A program made the translations under genes and the position numbers. Of a stretch of DNA of 64,000 nucleotides, positions 43,295 to 54,174 are shown piece by piece; position 1 is the first letter of the stretch, and each line of letters starts with the position of its first letter. This DNA is from Furcasterigmium furcatum (taxonomy: Eukaryota > Ascomycota > Sordariomycetes > Glomerellales > Plectosphaerellaceae). The notes under the pieces were generated by a model, which saw only the letters and a program-made list of their open reading frames with translations, had not been told where the DNA came from and searched no databases. Location of the stretch: positions 1,180,961 through 1,244,960 of the forward strand of contig BCIA01000006.1 in assembly GCA_001599815.1 (NCBI GenBank). Direction: 5' to 3'.

Positions 43295-44596
43295 TCACCA
43301 CTCAACATTGTCGGCCTCCGGAGGCGCCTCAACAGCCTCATGAGCCCCCTCAACAACGTCCGCAGCCATGTACCCCTGGAGTTTCCACAAGTCCCACTGG
43401 ACATACATCGTCTTCCGCTTCCTCACGATAAACAGCGAGTGGTCCCTGAACAGCGGGTACTCGCGCAGCCGCTTCAGGTGCTCCTCTCCCAGCAGCCTGT
43501 CAAGGTTGTGCACCGGCAGCGTCCGCTCATAGACGGCCCCCTCAATGTCAATCGTCGCCATCGGGCCCGGCGCGCCGCCCTGCTCCGCCCCGGTGGCATA
43601 CCACAGAACACACCCTCTATGCGACACGTCCTTGTTGATCTCCGCCCAGCTGGAGCAGGGGATTATGCGCGACCGCCACTGCTCCTGCTCCTCGCCCAGC
43701 TGCGCGAGATCCAGAAGTTCGGTGACGATGCGCCTCCGCATCTCGTCCAGGACGAAGAGGTGCATGTCCCCGCGCCAGACGGCACCGCCGACCAGGCCCG
43801 CCTTGGCGAGCCCGGAGTGGCGGCCCAGAATCTTCCTGTACTGGCCGAAGAGACTCGATCGTTTGCCGCGTTTGCCATCTTCGCCACGTTCGCCCATGGT
43901 GTTGCCGAGGGCGTGGAGGAGGTCCTGCCGGCAGGCTACGTAGCCGGTGACAGACGGCCGGGTCGGCCTACTGTTTGGTTTTGACTCCTTTGGGTGTGCC
44001 TCTGGCGATGTTTCTGGTTCTCCCGCAACAGTGGCGCTATCCTCGTTCTGATCGAGGCCGAATCCTCCGCCGTCTTTATCCGCGGCCTCGGTCGCTGCTT
44101 CGACTTCGTGCCGCTGGTCCATGTCCGCAGGCACATACCAAGCCTTCCCGTCCTCAGGATTGCTGACGAGCTCGACGGTTTGTAGGAAGTGCCGCGGCAT
44201 GCCCTGCCCGGAGACGCCGCAACTTCGCCATGGTGTCGCGAGGGCATGTGCAAATGGGTTGAGTTGTAACTTCTTTCGAAACCTTCCCTTGCTTTTTGAT
44301 GTCGGCGCCGGGCTTGGCTTTGGCGTCCTGAACCTCTGCTTCGCTTCCATCCACGAGGGATCCATGAGGGGGGATATCGGGAGGTCTCCGGCGGCGGTCT
44401 GTATTCGCTTGGACTCGGGGTCTAGGGTAAGGGTGTCGCCATGTTCATCGCCGCGGAGGGAGCTGTTGACTTTGGCAGCGAAGGCAGCCCTCGCTTCGTC
44501 TCGTTTGGTGCTGGTGCTGGCGAGGCGGCATTGCCAGCAGTTGGCGGTGTTACCGAGGCCTCGGGCGACTGGCCGCAGCCATAATTCGGGTCTCAT
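43295..44596 (-). CDS. Probable mitochondrial protein, RRG8-like
   Basis: A 433-residue single-exon protein. The start MRPELWLRPVARGLGNTANC resembles a mitochondrial targeting peptide, with Arg residues and no acid; the in-frame ATG at 44857 would add 87 low-complexity residues and is less likely. The segment RKKLQLNPFAHALATPWRSCGVSG and the following MPRHFLQTVELVSNPEDGK recall the conserved core of RRG8, required for respiratory growth in yeast. The rest has no named domain but reads as a conserved protein, with the C-terminal TLPVHNLDRLLGEEHL and SLFIVRKRKTMYVQWDLWKL. It shares a 242 bp divergent promoter with the mitochondrial ClpP gene. The family name is tentative and could be wrong. Confidence 0.75.
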   Translation of the reverse strand: MRPELWLRPVARGLGNTANCWQCRLASTSTKRDEARAAFAAKVNSSLRGDEHGDTLTLDPESKRIQTAAGDLPISPLMDPSWMEAKQRFRTPKPSPAPTSKSKGRFRKKLQLNPFAHALATPWRSCGVSGQGMPRHFLQTVELVSNPEDGKAWYVPADMDQRHEVEAATEAADKDGGGFGLDQNEDSATVAGEPETSPEAHPKESKPNSRPTRPSVTGYVACRQDLLHALGNTMGERGEDGKRGKRSSLFGQYRKILGRHSGLAKAGLVGGAVWRGDMHLFVLDEMRRRIVTELLDLAQLGEEQEQWRSRIIPCSSWAEINKDVSHRGCVLWYATGAEQGGAPGPMATIDIEGAVYERTLPVHNLDRLLGEEHLKRLREYPLFRDHSLFIVRKRKTMYVQWDLWKLQGYMAADVVEGAHEAVEAPPEADNVEW

Positions 44597-44838
44597 GAGG
44601 ACATGGGAGGAGAATGCGGGCAATAGCTTTGTTAATGTCGTGGAAGATTGACTCGCTGGTCGGTGGTCGAGAAGTTTGGGCTGGGGATGGATGTCTGGTT
44701 CAAAAAGTTGTCGCGTGAGTGTCGGAGATTCGGCGCTCGGCGCATTAAAGCTCCAGCTGCAGCTCCAGCTCCAACCACTTAACGCGTCCCGCCCCAGCTC
44801 TGGTCCATCCTCACCTCGACACATCACACACCAACACC
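44597..44838. promoter_or_regulatory. Bidirectional promoter of two mitochondrial-protein genes
   Basis: Only 242 bp separates the start codons of the RRG8-like gene and ClpP. It includes a run of CAGCTC/CAGCTG words near 44754-44775 that may be a binding cluster. No TATA box is seen. Confidence 0.5.
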
Positions 44839-45804
44839 ATGAATTGCCGACGACCACTCGCCAGCGCCCTGGGGAGCGTTGCCCGACAGGCGCGGACGCG
44901 CTCGTATTTCACAGGAGGAGCAGGCTTCCCGGGAATGCCGCCCGCGGCGTCCATCCCGCTCCCATACATCACAGAAGTCTCGGTATGCATCATGCGACAG
45001 TTGCCTTCAGGTCGGGGAACGTTCACTAATAGTTGTCGCAGTCCAATGGCTGGAAGACATGTCAGTCCCGTGATGTCCGAACCGATGCGACCATTTAGAG
45101 CTGACTGCCCGACAAGACGACATCTTCTCGAAGCTCCTACAAGTACGGCGCGGCCTCCATGCATCCCCCGACATGAGCTGACAACTGCTAGGAGCGCATC
45201 GTCTGCCTTAACGGCGCAATCGACGACACAGTATCCGCCTCGATAGTCGCGCAGCTGCTATGGCTCGAGTCCGATAGCCCCGAGAAGGCGATCACCCTGT
45301 ATATCAACTCGCCTGGCGGTTCCGTCTCGTCTGGTCAGTTCTCTTGGGCCGGGGTGAAAGGGTGAAATACTGACGGAGCGACCAGGCCTCGCTATCTACG
45401 ACACCATGACCTATATCAAGTCGCCCGTCTCGACAGTGTGCCTGGGCGCAGCATCATCCATGGGCGCGCTGCTGCTGACGGGAGGCGAGGCAGGCAAGCG
45501 ATATGCCCTGCCTCATAGCTCCGTGATGATCCACCAGCCGCTCGGAGGCACGCAGGGCCAGGCGTCCGACATTCTGATCTACGCCAACCAGATCCAGAAG
45601 GTCAGGGGCAAGATCAACAAGATCATGCACTACCACCTGAACAAGGCGTTTGGCGAGGAGAAGTACGACCTGGACGCGGTGAACGACATGATGGAGCGGG
45701 ACAAGTATCTGTCGGCCGAGGAGGCCAAGGAGATCGGCGTCATCGACGAGATCCTGACGAGGAGGACGGACAAGGAGCCGAGGGACAAAGATACCAAGCC
45801 ATAG
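44839..45804 (+). CDS. clpP: Mitochondrial ClpP protease subunit
   Basis: A 249-residue serine peptidase subunit from exons 44839-44982, 45042-45060, 45117-45142, 45192-45333 and 45386-45804. Residues 1 to about 25 (MNCRRPLASALGSVARQART) form an Arg-rich matrix targeting peptide. The fold starts WKTYDIFSKLLQERIVCLNG; the catalytic residues are Ser135 in GAASSMGALLL and His160 in SVMIHQP, with the Asp region in ERDKYLSAEEAKEIGVID. It forms the tetradecameric chamber of ClpXP in the matrix, degrading unfoldase-delivered proteins. ClpP is absent from S. cerevisiae but present in many filamentous fungi, where its loss affects lifespan in Podospora. Two exons of 19 and 26 nt are well supported by the conserved residues they supply. 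Confidence 0.93.
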
Positions 45805-46200
45805 GAAATGCCATGCATGAGTTCCACCGCCCACACCGAGGCTTACCGAACCTGACCGATATTTCCGGCGTCGCTCGCTGGGCACCTGCAGCACTCACCG
45901 TGTGGCCAATCAGCAAGCTCCTATTTCAATGCGGGGGACCCTCTCCCGGGAGCTGCATGCCGACATCGCCCAAAATTTGGGACTCGGAAATCAATTGATC
46001 TGAAGCTGTCGTTTTGTCCCTGTGACTTTCCCTGTGACTTGGAGCTGCACCTTCAACCCCTCGCGCCCTGTCGTTGACTCACACGAGGAACAGGATCTGG
46101 CATCCAAGACGAGGGCAATGATCTAGGCGTCAATTGACCAACAATCCGACTTCTTCTTCAGTTCCAGTCACACATATCCCCGGCATCGCCATCAGTCACA
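45805..46200. promoter_or_regulatory. ILV3 promoter
   Basis: About 400 bp holding a Gcn4/CPC1-type site TGACTCA at 46075-46081, 120 bp before the ILV3 start, and a short direct repeat CCTGTGACTT near 46018-46040. No other gene was seen. Confidence 0.55.
46075..46081 (+). promoter_or_regulatory. Gcn4/CPC1-type site upstream of ILV3
   Basis: An exact TGACTCA lies 120 bp before the start of a branched-chain amino-acid biosynthetic gene, as expected for general amino-acid control. Confidence 0.6.
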
Positions 46201-48057
46201 ATGCTCTCCAGAGCTCTCAGCTTCCAGTCGCCGGCCCTCCGGGCTGCGACCAGGGCTCGCCCTGCCGCGATCAGCCATGTGTAAGCTCCAACGGGTTCGG
46301 CATCATGGCAGACAAGCTTGCTGACTCTTCCCAGCCGCGCCCTCTCCTCGACTGCCCGCCGCTCCGACGACCAGCTCAACAAGGTGTCCGCCAACATCAC
46401 CCAGCCCAAGGCCCAGGGCGCCTCCCAGGCCATGCTGTACGCCACGGGCCTGTCCGAGGCCGACATGAACAAGGCCCAGGTCGGCATCTCTTCCGTCTGG
46501 TTCGAGGGCAACCCCTGCAACATGCATCTGCTGGACCTGTCCGCCGTCGTGCGCGAGTCCGTCGCCAAGGCCGGACTCGTTCCCTACCGCTTCAACACCA
46601 TCGGCGTCTCTGACGGCATCAGCATGGGAACCAAGGGCATGCGCTACTCCCTGCAGAGCCGAGAGATCATTGCCGACAGTATCGAAACGGTCATGAGCGG
46701 CCAGTGGTACGACGGCAACATCTCCCTGCCCGGCTGCGACAAGAACATGCCCGGTGTGGCCATTGCCATGGGCCGTGTCAACCGCCCCAGCATCATGGTC
46801 TATGGCGGTACCATCCAGCCCGGCTGCAGCATGAAGGGCGAGTCGATCGACATCGTTTCTGCCTTCCAGGCCTACGGCCAGTACATCACGGGCGAGATCA
46901 CCGAGGAGCAGCGCTTCGACATCATCCGCAACGCCTGCCCCGGCCGCGGCGCCTGCGGTGGCATGTACACCGCCAACACCATGGCCACGGCCATCGAGAC
47001 CCTCGGCCTCACCATCCCCGGCAGCAGCAGCAGCCCCGCCGACGACCCCAAGAAGGTCGCCGAGTGTGAGAGCGTAGGTGAGGTCATGAGGAACCTCCTC
47101 AAGGAGGACATCCGCCCCCGCGACATCCTCACCCGCCAGGCCTTCGAGAACGCCATGGTCGTCGTCAACATCCTCGGCGGAAGCACCAACGCCGTCCTCC
47201 ACCTGATCGCCATCGCCGACTCCGTCGGCATCAAGCTGACCGTCGAGGACTTCCAGGCCGTCTCCGACAAGACGCCCTTCCTCGCGGACCTCAAGCCCTC
47301 CGGCAAGTACGTCATGGCCGACATGCAGGGCATCGGCGGCACGCCGTCCCTCCTCAAGTTCCTCCTCAAGGAGGGCCTCATCGACGGCTCCGGCATGACC
47401 GTCACCGGCAAGACGATGGCGCAGAACGTCGACTCCTCCCCCGACTTCCCCAAGGACCAGGAGATCATCCGCCCCTTCAGCAACCCCATCAAGCCCACGG
47501 GCCACATCCAGATCCTCCGCGGCCAGCTCGCGCCCGGCGGCTCCGTCGGCAAGATCACCGGCAAGGAGGGCCTGCGCTTCGAGGGCAAGGCGCGCGTCTA
47601 CGACTGCGAGGATGACTTCATCGCGTCCCTCGAGGCCGGCGAGATCAAGAAGGGCGACAAGACCGTCGTCATCATCCGCTACGAGGGCCCCAAGGGCGGC
47701 CCCGGCATGCCCGAGATGCTCAAGCCCTCGTCCGCCATCATGGGCGCCGGCCTCGGCAACGACGTCGCCCTGCTCACCGACGGCCGCTTCTCCGGCGGCA
47801 GCCACGGCTTCCTCATCGGCCACATCGTCCCCGAGGCTCAGGAGGGCGGCCCCATCGGCCTCGTCAGGGACGGCGACACCATCGTCATCGACGCCGAGCA
47901 GCGCGTCATCGACACCAACGTCTCCGACGAGGAGATGGCCCGCCGCAGGGCCGAGTGGTCTGCCCCCGCGCTCAAGTACAACAAGGGCACCCTGAAGAAG
48001 TACGCCTCCCTCGTCAGCGACGCCAGCAGCGGCTGCGTGACGGACGGCAAGATCTAA
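46201..48057 (+). CDS. ILV3: Dihydroxy-acid dehydratase
   Basis: A 600-residue mitochondrial enzyme from exons 46201-46280 and 46335-48057. It dehydrates 2,3-dihydroxy-3-methyl acids to 2-oxo acids, the third step of valine and isoleucine synthesis. Residues 1 to about 40 (MLSRALSFQSPALRAATRAR) are an Arg-rich targeting peptide. Cluster-binding parts are PGCDKNMPG near 160 and PGRGACGGMYTANTM near 229, with IGVSDGISMGTKGMRYS near 118. The C-terminal DGRFSGGSHGFLIGH supplies substrate-binding Ser/Gly residues. Length and motifs match fungal ILV3 proteins. A TGACTCA box lies 120 bp upstream. A 54 nt intron splits the targeting peptide. Confidence 0.96.
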
Positions 48058-48451
48058 GGCGGCGGAAGGCCGGGTGATTCATTTTTGTGTTTAATACCAC
48101 TGTACATGGTCGGGGAGAACAGGTAGATCAAAAGGGAGTTTTTTGTCGTTTCTGGCCATGCCGCGCGCGCAGTCTTGATACATGTGTCTCTGTGGAATAC
48201 TCGACGCTTTCAAGGATATCTGCAAAAGCCTGTAAAATCTGCCCACCGGTGCTTCTTCTGCTGAACTCGCCCTTCTCCCTTGCTAAAAACATAAACGGCC
48301 CTCGAAACAGGGCCATGGAGAAATCTGGATAAACCCGGCTCCTGGCAATGCATAAGATAGGAGGTTAACACCAAAGCACGAGGTCCGCCGTCGTCTGAAA
48401 ATGCCACAAGTTAACAATACTCGCCAAGCCGACTGATGCTTCCGCCCGGGA
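48058..48451. other. Convergent intergenic region
   Basis: About 390 bp between the 3' ends of ILV3 and the acyltransferase gene. A 6-bp-arm hairpin GGCCCT-CGAAAC-AGGGCC lies at 48297-48314. No gene was seen. Confidence 0.55.
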
Positions 48452-49447
48452 TCACTTCTTCCGCCCGTTCCAGGCGTTCACGAAGGCGATCTTGTCCGCC
48501 AGCGTCAGGCCGACCCTCTTATTCCTCCCGAGCCGCGCGAGGGCCTCGGCGATCTTGTCGAGGAGGAGCTGCTCCTCGGGGTTGGCCGCGGCGATCTCGG
48601 CGCCGGCCTTGTCGCCGCCGCCCATGCGTCTGCGAGCTGCGGCACCCTCGTCGACCAGCGCCGCTGCCGCGCCGTTCGTGGTGGTCTTGACGACGCGCTC
48701 GGCGACGCGGACGCGGATGCAGGTCGTCGGGCGCGAGAGGAGGTCCCAGAGGAACTTGAGCGCGCGGCCAGGGACGGGGGTCGTGACGTCGGCGGGGGTG
48801 TAGCGGATGCTGACGGGGAAGAGGGAGGTGTCCGGGTTCGCCTCGAGGAGGGAGGCGGTGAAGGGGAGGACCGCCTTGCCGTTCGTGGAGGAGGCCTCGG
48901 GGAAGACGGCGAGGATGCGGTCGGGGTATTTCCTGTGGAGGGTCGCGAGGTCGGTGAGGGTCGCGCCGGCCTTGGGGGCGAGCCTGACGGGAGCGAGGGC
49001 GAGGAGGATGGCGGAGAGGAGGGAGATGCGCTCAACCTTTCGGGTCGTGGGGTACGAGCGGGTGAAGATGGGGTCGAAGATGGCGGCGAGGTAGAGGGCG
49101 TCGATAGGCGAGGTGAGGGTCGCGGCGATGACGGAGCCCGGGTGCGGGAAGCGGGTGGCGGGCTGGTCGGCGAGGGTGCCGCGGCGGACGCCGTCGAGCT
49201 GGAGGTCGACCCACCAGATGCCGGGGATGGCCATGAGGGACCAGAGGAGGCCCTTGCGGGCGATGATCGGGAGGGGGAGGTACTGGAGGAAGAGGAAGTA
49301 GGTCGTCGCGAGGGCGATGAAGAAGGGCAGTCGGCAGAGGAAGATGAAGAAGTGGAGGGCGTGTGCCGGGATCGAGACGGGCGTGTGGACGGGGATGAAG
49401 GGCGAGATGCCCGATCCCTTGTCGCGGAACTGGCTGAACTTCTCCAT
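48452..49447 (-). CDS. Membrane acyltransferase, LOA1/Vps66 type
   Basis: A 331-residue single-exon protein of the PlsC-like lysophospholipid acyltransferase superfamily, closest in layout to yeast LOA1 (YPR139C), which acylates lysophosphatidic acid at the ER and lipid droplets. It starts MEKFSQFRDKGSGISPFIPV, the usual start; an in-frame ATG 174 nt upstream is not favoured. Two hydrophobic segments lie near 25-75. The third acyltransferase block is visible as FPEASSTNGKAVLPF near 195-210. At the first block, where NHxxxxD is normal, the protein reads TLTSPID, so the catalytic His appears to be missing. Activity is therefore uncertain, though the Asp is kept. The C-terminus is Lys/Arg-rich. 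Confidence 0.8.
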   Translation of the reverse strand: MEKFSQFRDKGSGISPFIPVHTPVSIPAHALHFFIFLCRLPFFIALATTYFLFLQYLPLPIIARKGLLWSLMAIPGIWWVDLQLDGVRRGTLADQPATRFPHPGSVIAATLTSPIDALYLAAIFDPIFTRSYPTTRKVERISLLSAILLALAPVRLAPKAGATLTDLATLHRKYPDRILAVFPEASSTNGKAVLPFTASLLEANPDTSLFPVSIRYTPADVTTPVPGRALKFLWDLLSRPTTCIRVRVAERVVKTTTNGAAAALVDEGAAARRRMGGGDKAGAEIAAANPEEQLLLDKIAEALARLGRNKRVGLTLADKIAFVNAWNGRKK

Positions 49448-50146
49448 GGTGTCTGTCTGTCTGCTCGTGTTCGACGTCAGGTGGTGTGGTGTTGAGGCGT
49501 ATCGGAGGTTGGCGTTGCGAGCTGTGGTCACCGAGGCATTGAAGCCGTGAGAAGCTTGGAGCTCCCGAGAGGTCGACGACAGAAGAGCTCTGGGAGGAGG
49601 ATAGATAGGAGGCTTCAACAACTTCGCGTGAACCGATTTGCGGGCGTTGATGACAGGCCACCGGACGTCATTAGTATGCTGACATGTGAAAGGCGGTTGA
49701 TGATTTGGACGTGGAGTTTCTGGTTGGAGGAGCGCGACCGCCTGCTGGTTGTGGAGAACGAACCCCCACCTTCCGGCTTCACCGAGCTTCTTCAGCAGTC
49801 CCGCTCACCGAGCTGACTAAGTCACCCGTTGCCCCGTCACCCAGCACGGATCAACTCGCGATAAACACATCCTCGACCCTTGTCGACCTCCCACCTCCCA
49901 AACCGCCCCATGCCGACGCCAACAACCAAATCGGGAAGCGAAGCAACAGCGCCCGGGCTAGCATCGCAGCCTCCGACACAGCATTGTGACTAGCATTTAC
50001 TTTCCACCGCCCCCCTCGCTTCCCGCCTTTCGCTCCTCCGACCATCGATCGTCAACACGTCGTCCCCGCGCGCGTCGAAAGCTGGAGCTCTGCTCCTCGT
50101 TTGCCATCTCGTCCCCGTCCTCGCACTGCGTCGCGCCTCAGACAAC
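49448..50146. promoter_or_regulatory. Divergent promoter, acyltransferase / kinesin
   Basis: About 700 bp between two divergent start codons. The kinesin side is pyrimidine-rich (CCTCG/CGTCC words from 49980 to 50140). No gene was seen. Confidence 0.5.
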
Positions 50147-53100
50147 ATGATGAGCATGGATAACACAGAGAACTCGGTACGCCACCGTCGCCGCAGTTGC
50201 AGCTGCAACCCGCTGTCCCGTCTTCTTCTAACCACAGAATAAACAGTCCTTCCGAACATCCAGGATGCTCAACAGCGGCATCCCGAAGCCCGCCAGCAGT
50301 GGCGCCATGCCGCTCGCCAACCTCAGCGACTCCCAAAGCAACGTCCGCCACCCACAATCAGGCCTCCAGCCGCCGGGGAGATACACCGGACTGAAGAGAG
50401 AGACGCCCCAGCCAGGTAAGACCTCCTTGCCTGTGGTTCCTCGGTCCCGATAGCCATCTGACCACTCTCTCATGCAGCGCCGGAATCGATCCCAAAGCGA
50501 CAGACTCTCGCGTCAAGGGCCGGAGAGTATCCCGACAAGGGTGCAGCGGGATCTCACAAACAGGCGCCGCGCGCCAGAGGCCATGTGCAGGCGCAGTCAT
50601 TGTCCGCCATGTCGGGACAAGGGGTAAGTCTGGGCTTCCATTGTTCTTTGTGCCTCATGTTTGGGGCCAATGGATGAGACGCTTCATCTCAAGAGGGGAT
50701 TCTCTGCCAGTCGGACCACTTCGTCAGGGTGTATACCTTCGACATCGCTTGCGACCCGCGATGGATTTCGTGGAGCACCCGACTCAGCTACCATACTTTA
50801 CTCTTCATCTTGGGCACTATTCAACTGCTGACCGCGGCCTCGCAGATCAAAATGCCCTCCAGCACCTACTCATCTCGACAGGGTTCCAATGCCTCCTCCT
50901 CTATCGCCTCGCGCCAAACTTCCAACACGAGCTTCGCAAGCAGTGTTGGCCCCGGCAGATATGCGCAACCTGACCGACCGAAGACTTCGATGTCTAACCG
51001 CCCCGTTTCTGGCCGCTCGAGAGCCACGACATCTGTCTCACGACCACAGACCGCCTACGGAACTCATGCCGATGAGGACTACGATGATGACACCGGCTCG
51101 AATGGTACGAAGCCTTCACAGCGCCGCAAGCCTCGACCTCCACGTTCGAGGAAGGGCCGGCGTATTTCTCGCTCTGCTTCTCCTTCGCTTGGCAAGGAAA
51201 CAAGGGATCCTTCTCTCCCCAAGCTGCTTCAAGACCTTTCAATTCATGATCGGCATGACACTGCACAGTCCAGCAAGGACCAAGTGGTCCCAAGCACTCC
51301 TCAGTTCACACTACCTTCTCCTTTGCAGCACGTTACTATTCGGTCTCCACGCAGGGATATCAAGCCAGCATCGCGACAGGACAAGACCGAGGAGACTGGG
51401 ACGATGGGCCCGCCCGCCGTCCCGCCTCTGACTCCTCTCGTTGAACTGAAGCGCATGAGGGGCGAGATTTCCGGCTGGGAGGACACTATCAGATCCCTGA
51501 CAAGGACCCCTTCTCCTAGCAAGACACACTTTTTGACCAAGGATTCTAACACGCGTGGATTCACAGCCTTCGAAGTTGACGAGCGACTCAAGACTATGGA
51601 CGAGAAGATGGCCGAGATGAGAGAGCTAATGGATGAGTCCATCCACGACAGGAAGGCTCACGACGAATTTATGGAGGCGCAGAAGAAGAGAGGTTTGTGG
51701 CCTGCGTGACAACAACATGCTGTCGACATGCTAATCAGCGCAGTGGCCGATCTGGAGGACGAGCGGGATCGATTGCAATCTCGGAATAACAATCTGCAGG
51801 ACGAATTGACCAGCACAACACGGCAGTTTCAACAGCTCAACTTTGACGTGGAGGCCGAGAGGCGGAACCATAAATTTGCGCTCGAAGACGAGTCAAGAAA
51901 GCACCGCAACGAGCTGGACGAACTACGCAAGGAGCTCAACGAGGAGACGGAACGACTTGAGAAGAGCCACCGCGAGGCCATGGAGGCTCTGGACCGCCAT
52001 TACCGGGCAGAACTCGAGGACGAACGGACCCTCAAGGCGCGAGAGGTGCAAGAACTCCGCCTGAAGCTTGGAAACGAGCAGGACGACATGAATCTCGTCC
52101 TGCAGAAGAAGGAGCGCGAAGTGTCGGATATGAGGGAGCAGATGGAGAGTCTGAAGGGCGATGTCGACCGTGAGAGGACACTGAAGAAGAACCTCGAATC
52201 CAGCATCTCCGAGGTGGCCGCCTCGAACATCACGCTCGAAGCCAAGATCAACTCGCTCAAGTCGCACATCGAGTTCCTCGAATCGGACAGCAAGGCACAG
52301 TCGGACTCGTTCTCCAGCATGGAGGCACGGCTACAAGATGCCCTTCGGATTGCTGAGGAGGCGCAGGAGAAGCTCATCAAGGAAGAGACGGAGCGCCGCA
52401 TCCTGTTTAACAAGTACCAGGAGCTGAAGGGCAACATCCGCGTCATGTGCAGAGTGCGGCCTGTGCTGGCCGAGGCGGAGGGAGAGGTTGCCAAGATCGC
52501 GTTCCCCGACGACAAGACGTCCGCCGAGATTGCTCTCCAGGGTGCCGAGGAGGTGACCGCCATGGGCAAGGTCAGCCGGAAGAGCTTCAACTTCGAGTTC
52601 GACAGGGTATTCGCCCCCAGCGCGATGAACCAGGATGTGTTCGACGAGATCTCGCAGCTCGTGCAGAGCGCCCTGGACGGCTACAATGTCTGCATCTTCT
52701 GCTACGGCCAAACGGGTTCCGGAAAGACACACACCATGTCTTCGCAGGACGGCATGATCCCGCGCGCCACGCACATGATCTACGACACCATCACGAAGCT
52801 CAAGGAGAAGTCATGGACGTACACCATGGAGGGCTCCTTCATCGAAGTGTACAACGAGGAGCTCAATGACCTCCTGGTGCCTAACGGCCGCGACTCGAGC
52901 AAGAAGCTCGAGATCCGCCACGACGAAGCCCGCAAGCAGACGCACGTCACCAACTGCAAGACGGTCGAGCTCGACTCCGCCGACAAGGTCGAGATGATGC
53001 TCGAGGAGGCGCAGTCCAACCGCTCCGTGGCCGCGACAAAGGCCAACGAGCGCTCCTCACGATCCCACAGCGTTTTCATCCTCAAGCTCGTGGGCCACAA

Positions 53101-53520
53101 CGCCGCCACGGGCGAGCGGTGCGAGGGCACGCTCAACCTCGTCGACCTCGCGGGCTCGGAGCGCCTCAAGCACTCGGGCGCCGAGGGCGACCGCATGAAG
53201 GAGACGCAGAACATCAACAAGAGCCTCTCGTGCCTGGGCGACGTCATCGAGGCGCTCGGCCGCGGCAGCGGGCACGTGCCGTACCGCAACAGCAAGCTCA
53301 CGCACCTGCTGCAGTACTCGCTCGGCGGCAACAGCAAGACGCTCATGTTCGTCATGGTCAGCCCGCTCGAGACGCACCTGAAGGAGACGTTGACGAGTTT
53401 GCGCTTCGCGACGAAGGTGAGCACCGCCCCTGAGTTTCCCCTGATATCTGCTTCGATGCTGACATTCCGCAGGTGCACAACACCCACATCGGCACCGCCA
53501 AGGCTACGAAGAAGATGTAA
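50147..53520 (+). CDS. klpA: Kinesin-14 with C-terminal motor
   Basis: A 973-residue minus-end-directed kinesin of the KlpA/Kar3/Ncd class. Exons are 50147-50176, 50238-50415, 50478-50623, 50846-51692, 51744-53416 and 53473-53520. The first 400 residues are basic, Ser/Arg-rich and disordered, the tail that bundles microtubules. Residues about 400-630 are a continuous coiled coil. The motor starts NIRVMCRVRPVLAEA near 630, has P-loop GQTGSGKTHTM near 722, switch I NERSSRSHS, switch II LVDLAGSER and YRNSKLTHLLQ, and stops 16 residues after the last intron (KVHNTHIGTAKATKKM). It works in spindle assembly. Intron 3 is long, 222 nt, with no clear exon inside it. Two tandem ATGs begin the gene. Confidence 0.94.
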
Positions 53521-54174
53521 ATACTGACGAAGCTGCATGCTGGATGCCGCAAGTTGGAACAAGCCCGGGACAGGCAGGCTACATAGGGGCGTTTGGATAC
53601 TGGGCGTTGTCTGCCCATTTCGTCTGTGTGTATTCTTGAGGACTAAGGGGTGTCGCGTGCCGCAGACCCCATCATGATCATTGGGGGGCGCCGGGGACGA
53701 GGCCGGCCTGAGCGAGGCGGGCTGTTTGCTTTATGGAGCTGCATTTGTAGGGATGGGTATACCACGAGTATGAGGTTTACATCACATGGTTTCTGGTCCG
53801 CTGTGGGTGCTGTGACTTGTAGGCTTCCCGGGAGATACGATTCCAAGGTCCGGCCAAGCTGTGGTGGAAATTCATGCATTCATATGACTCTCGCCATCTC
53901 GACGCCTCTATGTGGCATCTATGCTGACCTCTACCGAACATGATAAACGAGCACGACTCCCGCTCGTGGCAAAGGGGTATCTCAGAACAACAACGCGTAA
54001 TCCCCAGGGCGTTCCTGCACGCCTCGACCCAGCGAGGCACATTACCAGAACATCCTACAACTCCATGCTTCCGCGGCCGGTGCTCCCTCGCGCAGCTGAT
54101 CACCGAAACGTATACATATCCCCAGCCTCCTCCCCAGGCGGGCCAGCGTTGTCCGGCCTGTCGGCAGACCACAC
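53521..54174. other. Convergent intergenic region
   Basis: About 650 bp between the kinesin gene and the next minus-strand gene. Nothing was recognised. Confidence 0.6.

Noticed and set aside
44597..44857. An 87-residue N-terminal extension of the RRG8-like protein
   Set aside because: It is low-complexity, overlaps the ClpP start, and the internal Met begins a better mitochondrial targeting sequence.
46303..47823. A 506-residue minus-strand frame opposite ILV3
   Set aside because: Antisense shadow of a highly GC3-biased gene; no motif.
49448..49621. A 58-residue extension of the LOA1-like protein
   Set aside because: The extension has no family match, and MEKFSQFRDKG is the recognised start.
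50624..50845. A possible extra kinesin exon in the long intron 3
   Set aside because: No frame inside gives kinesin-like sequence or correct phases at both ends.
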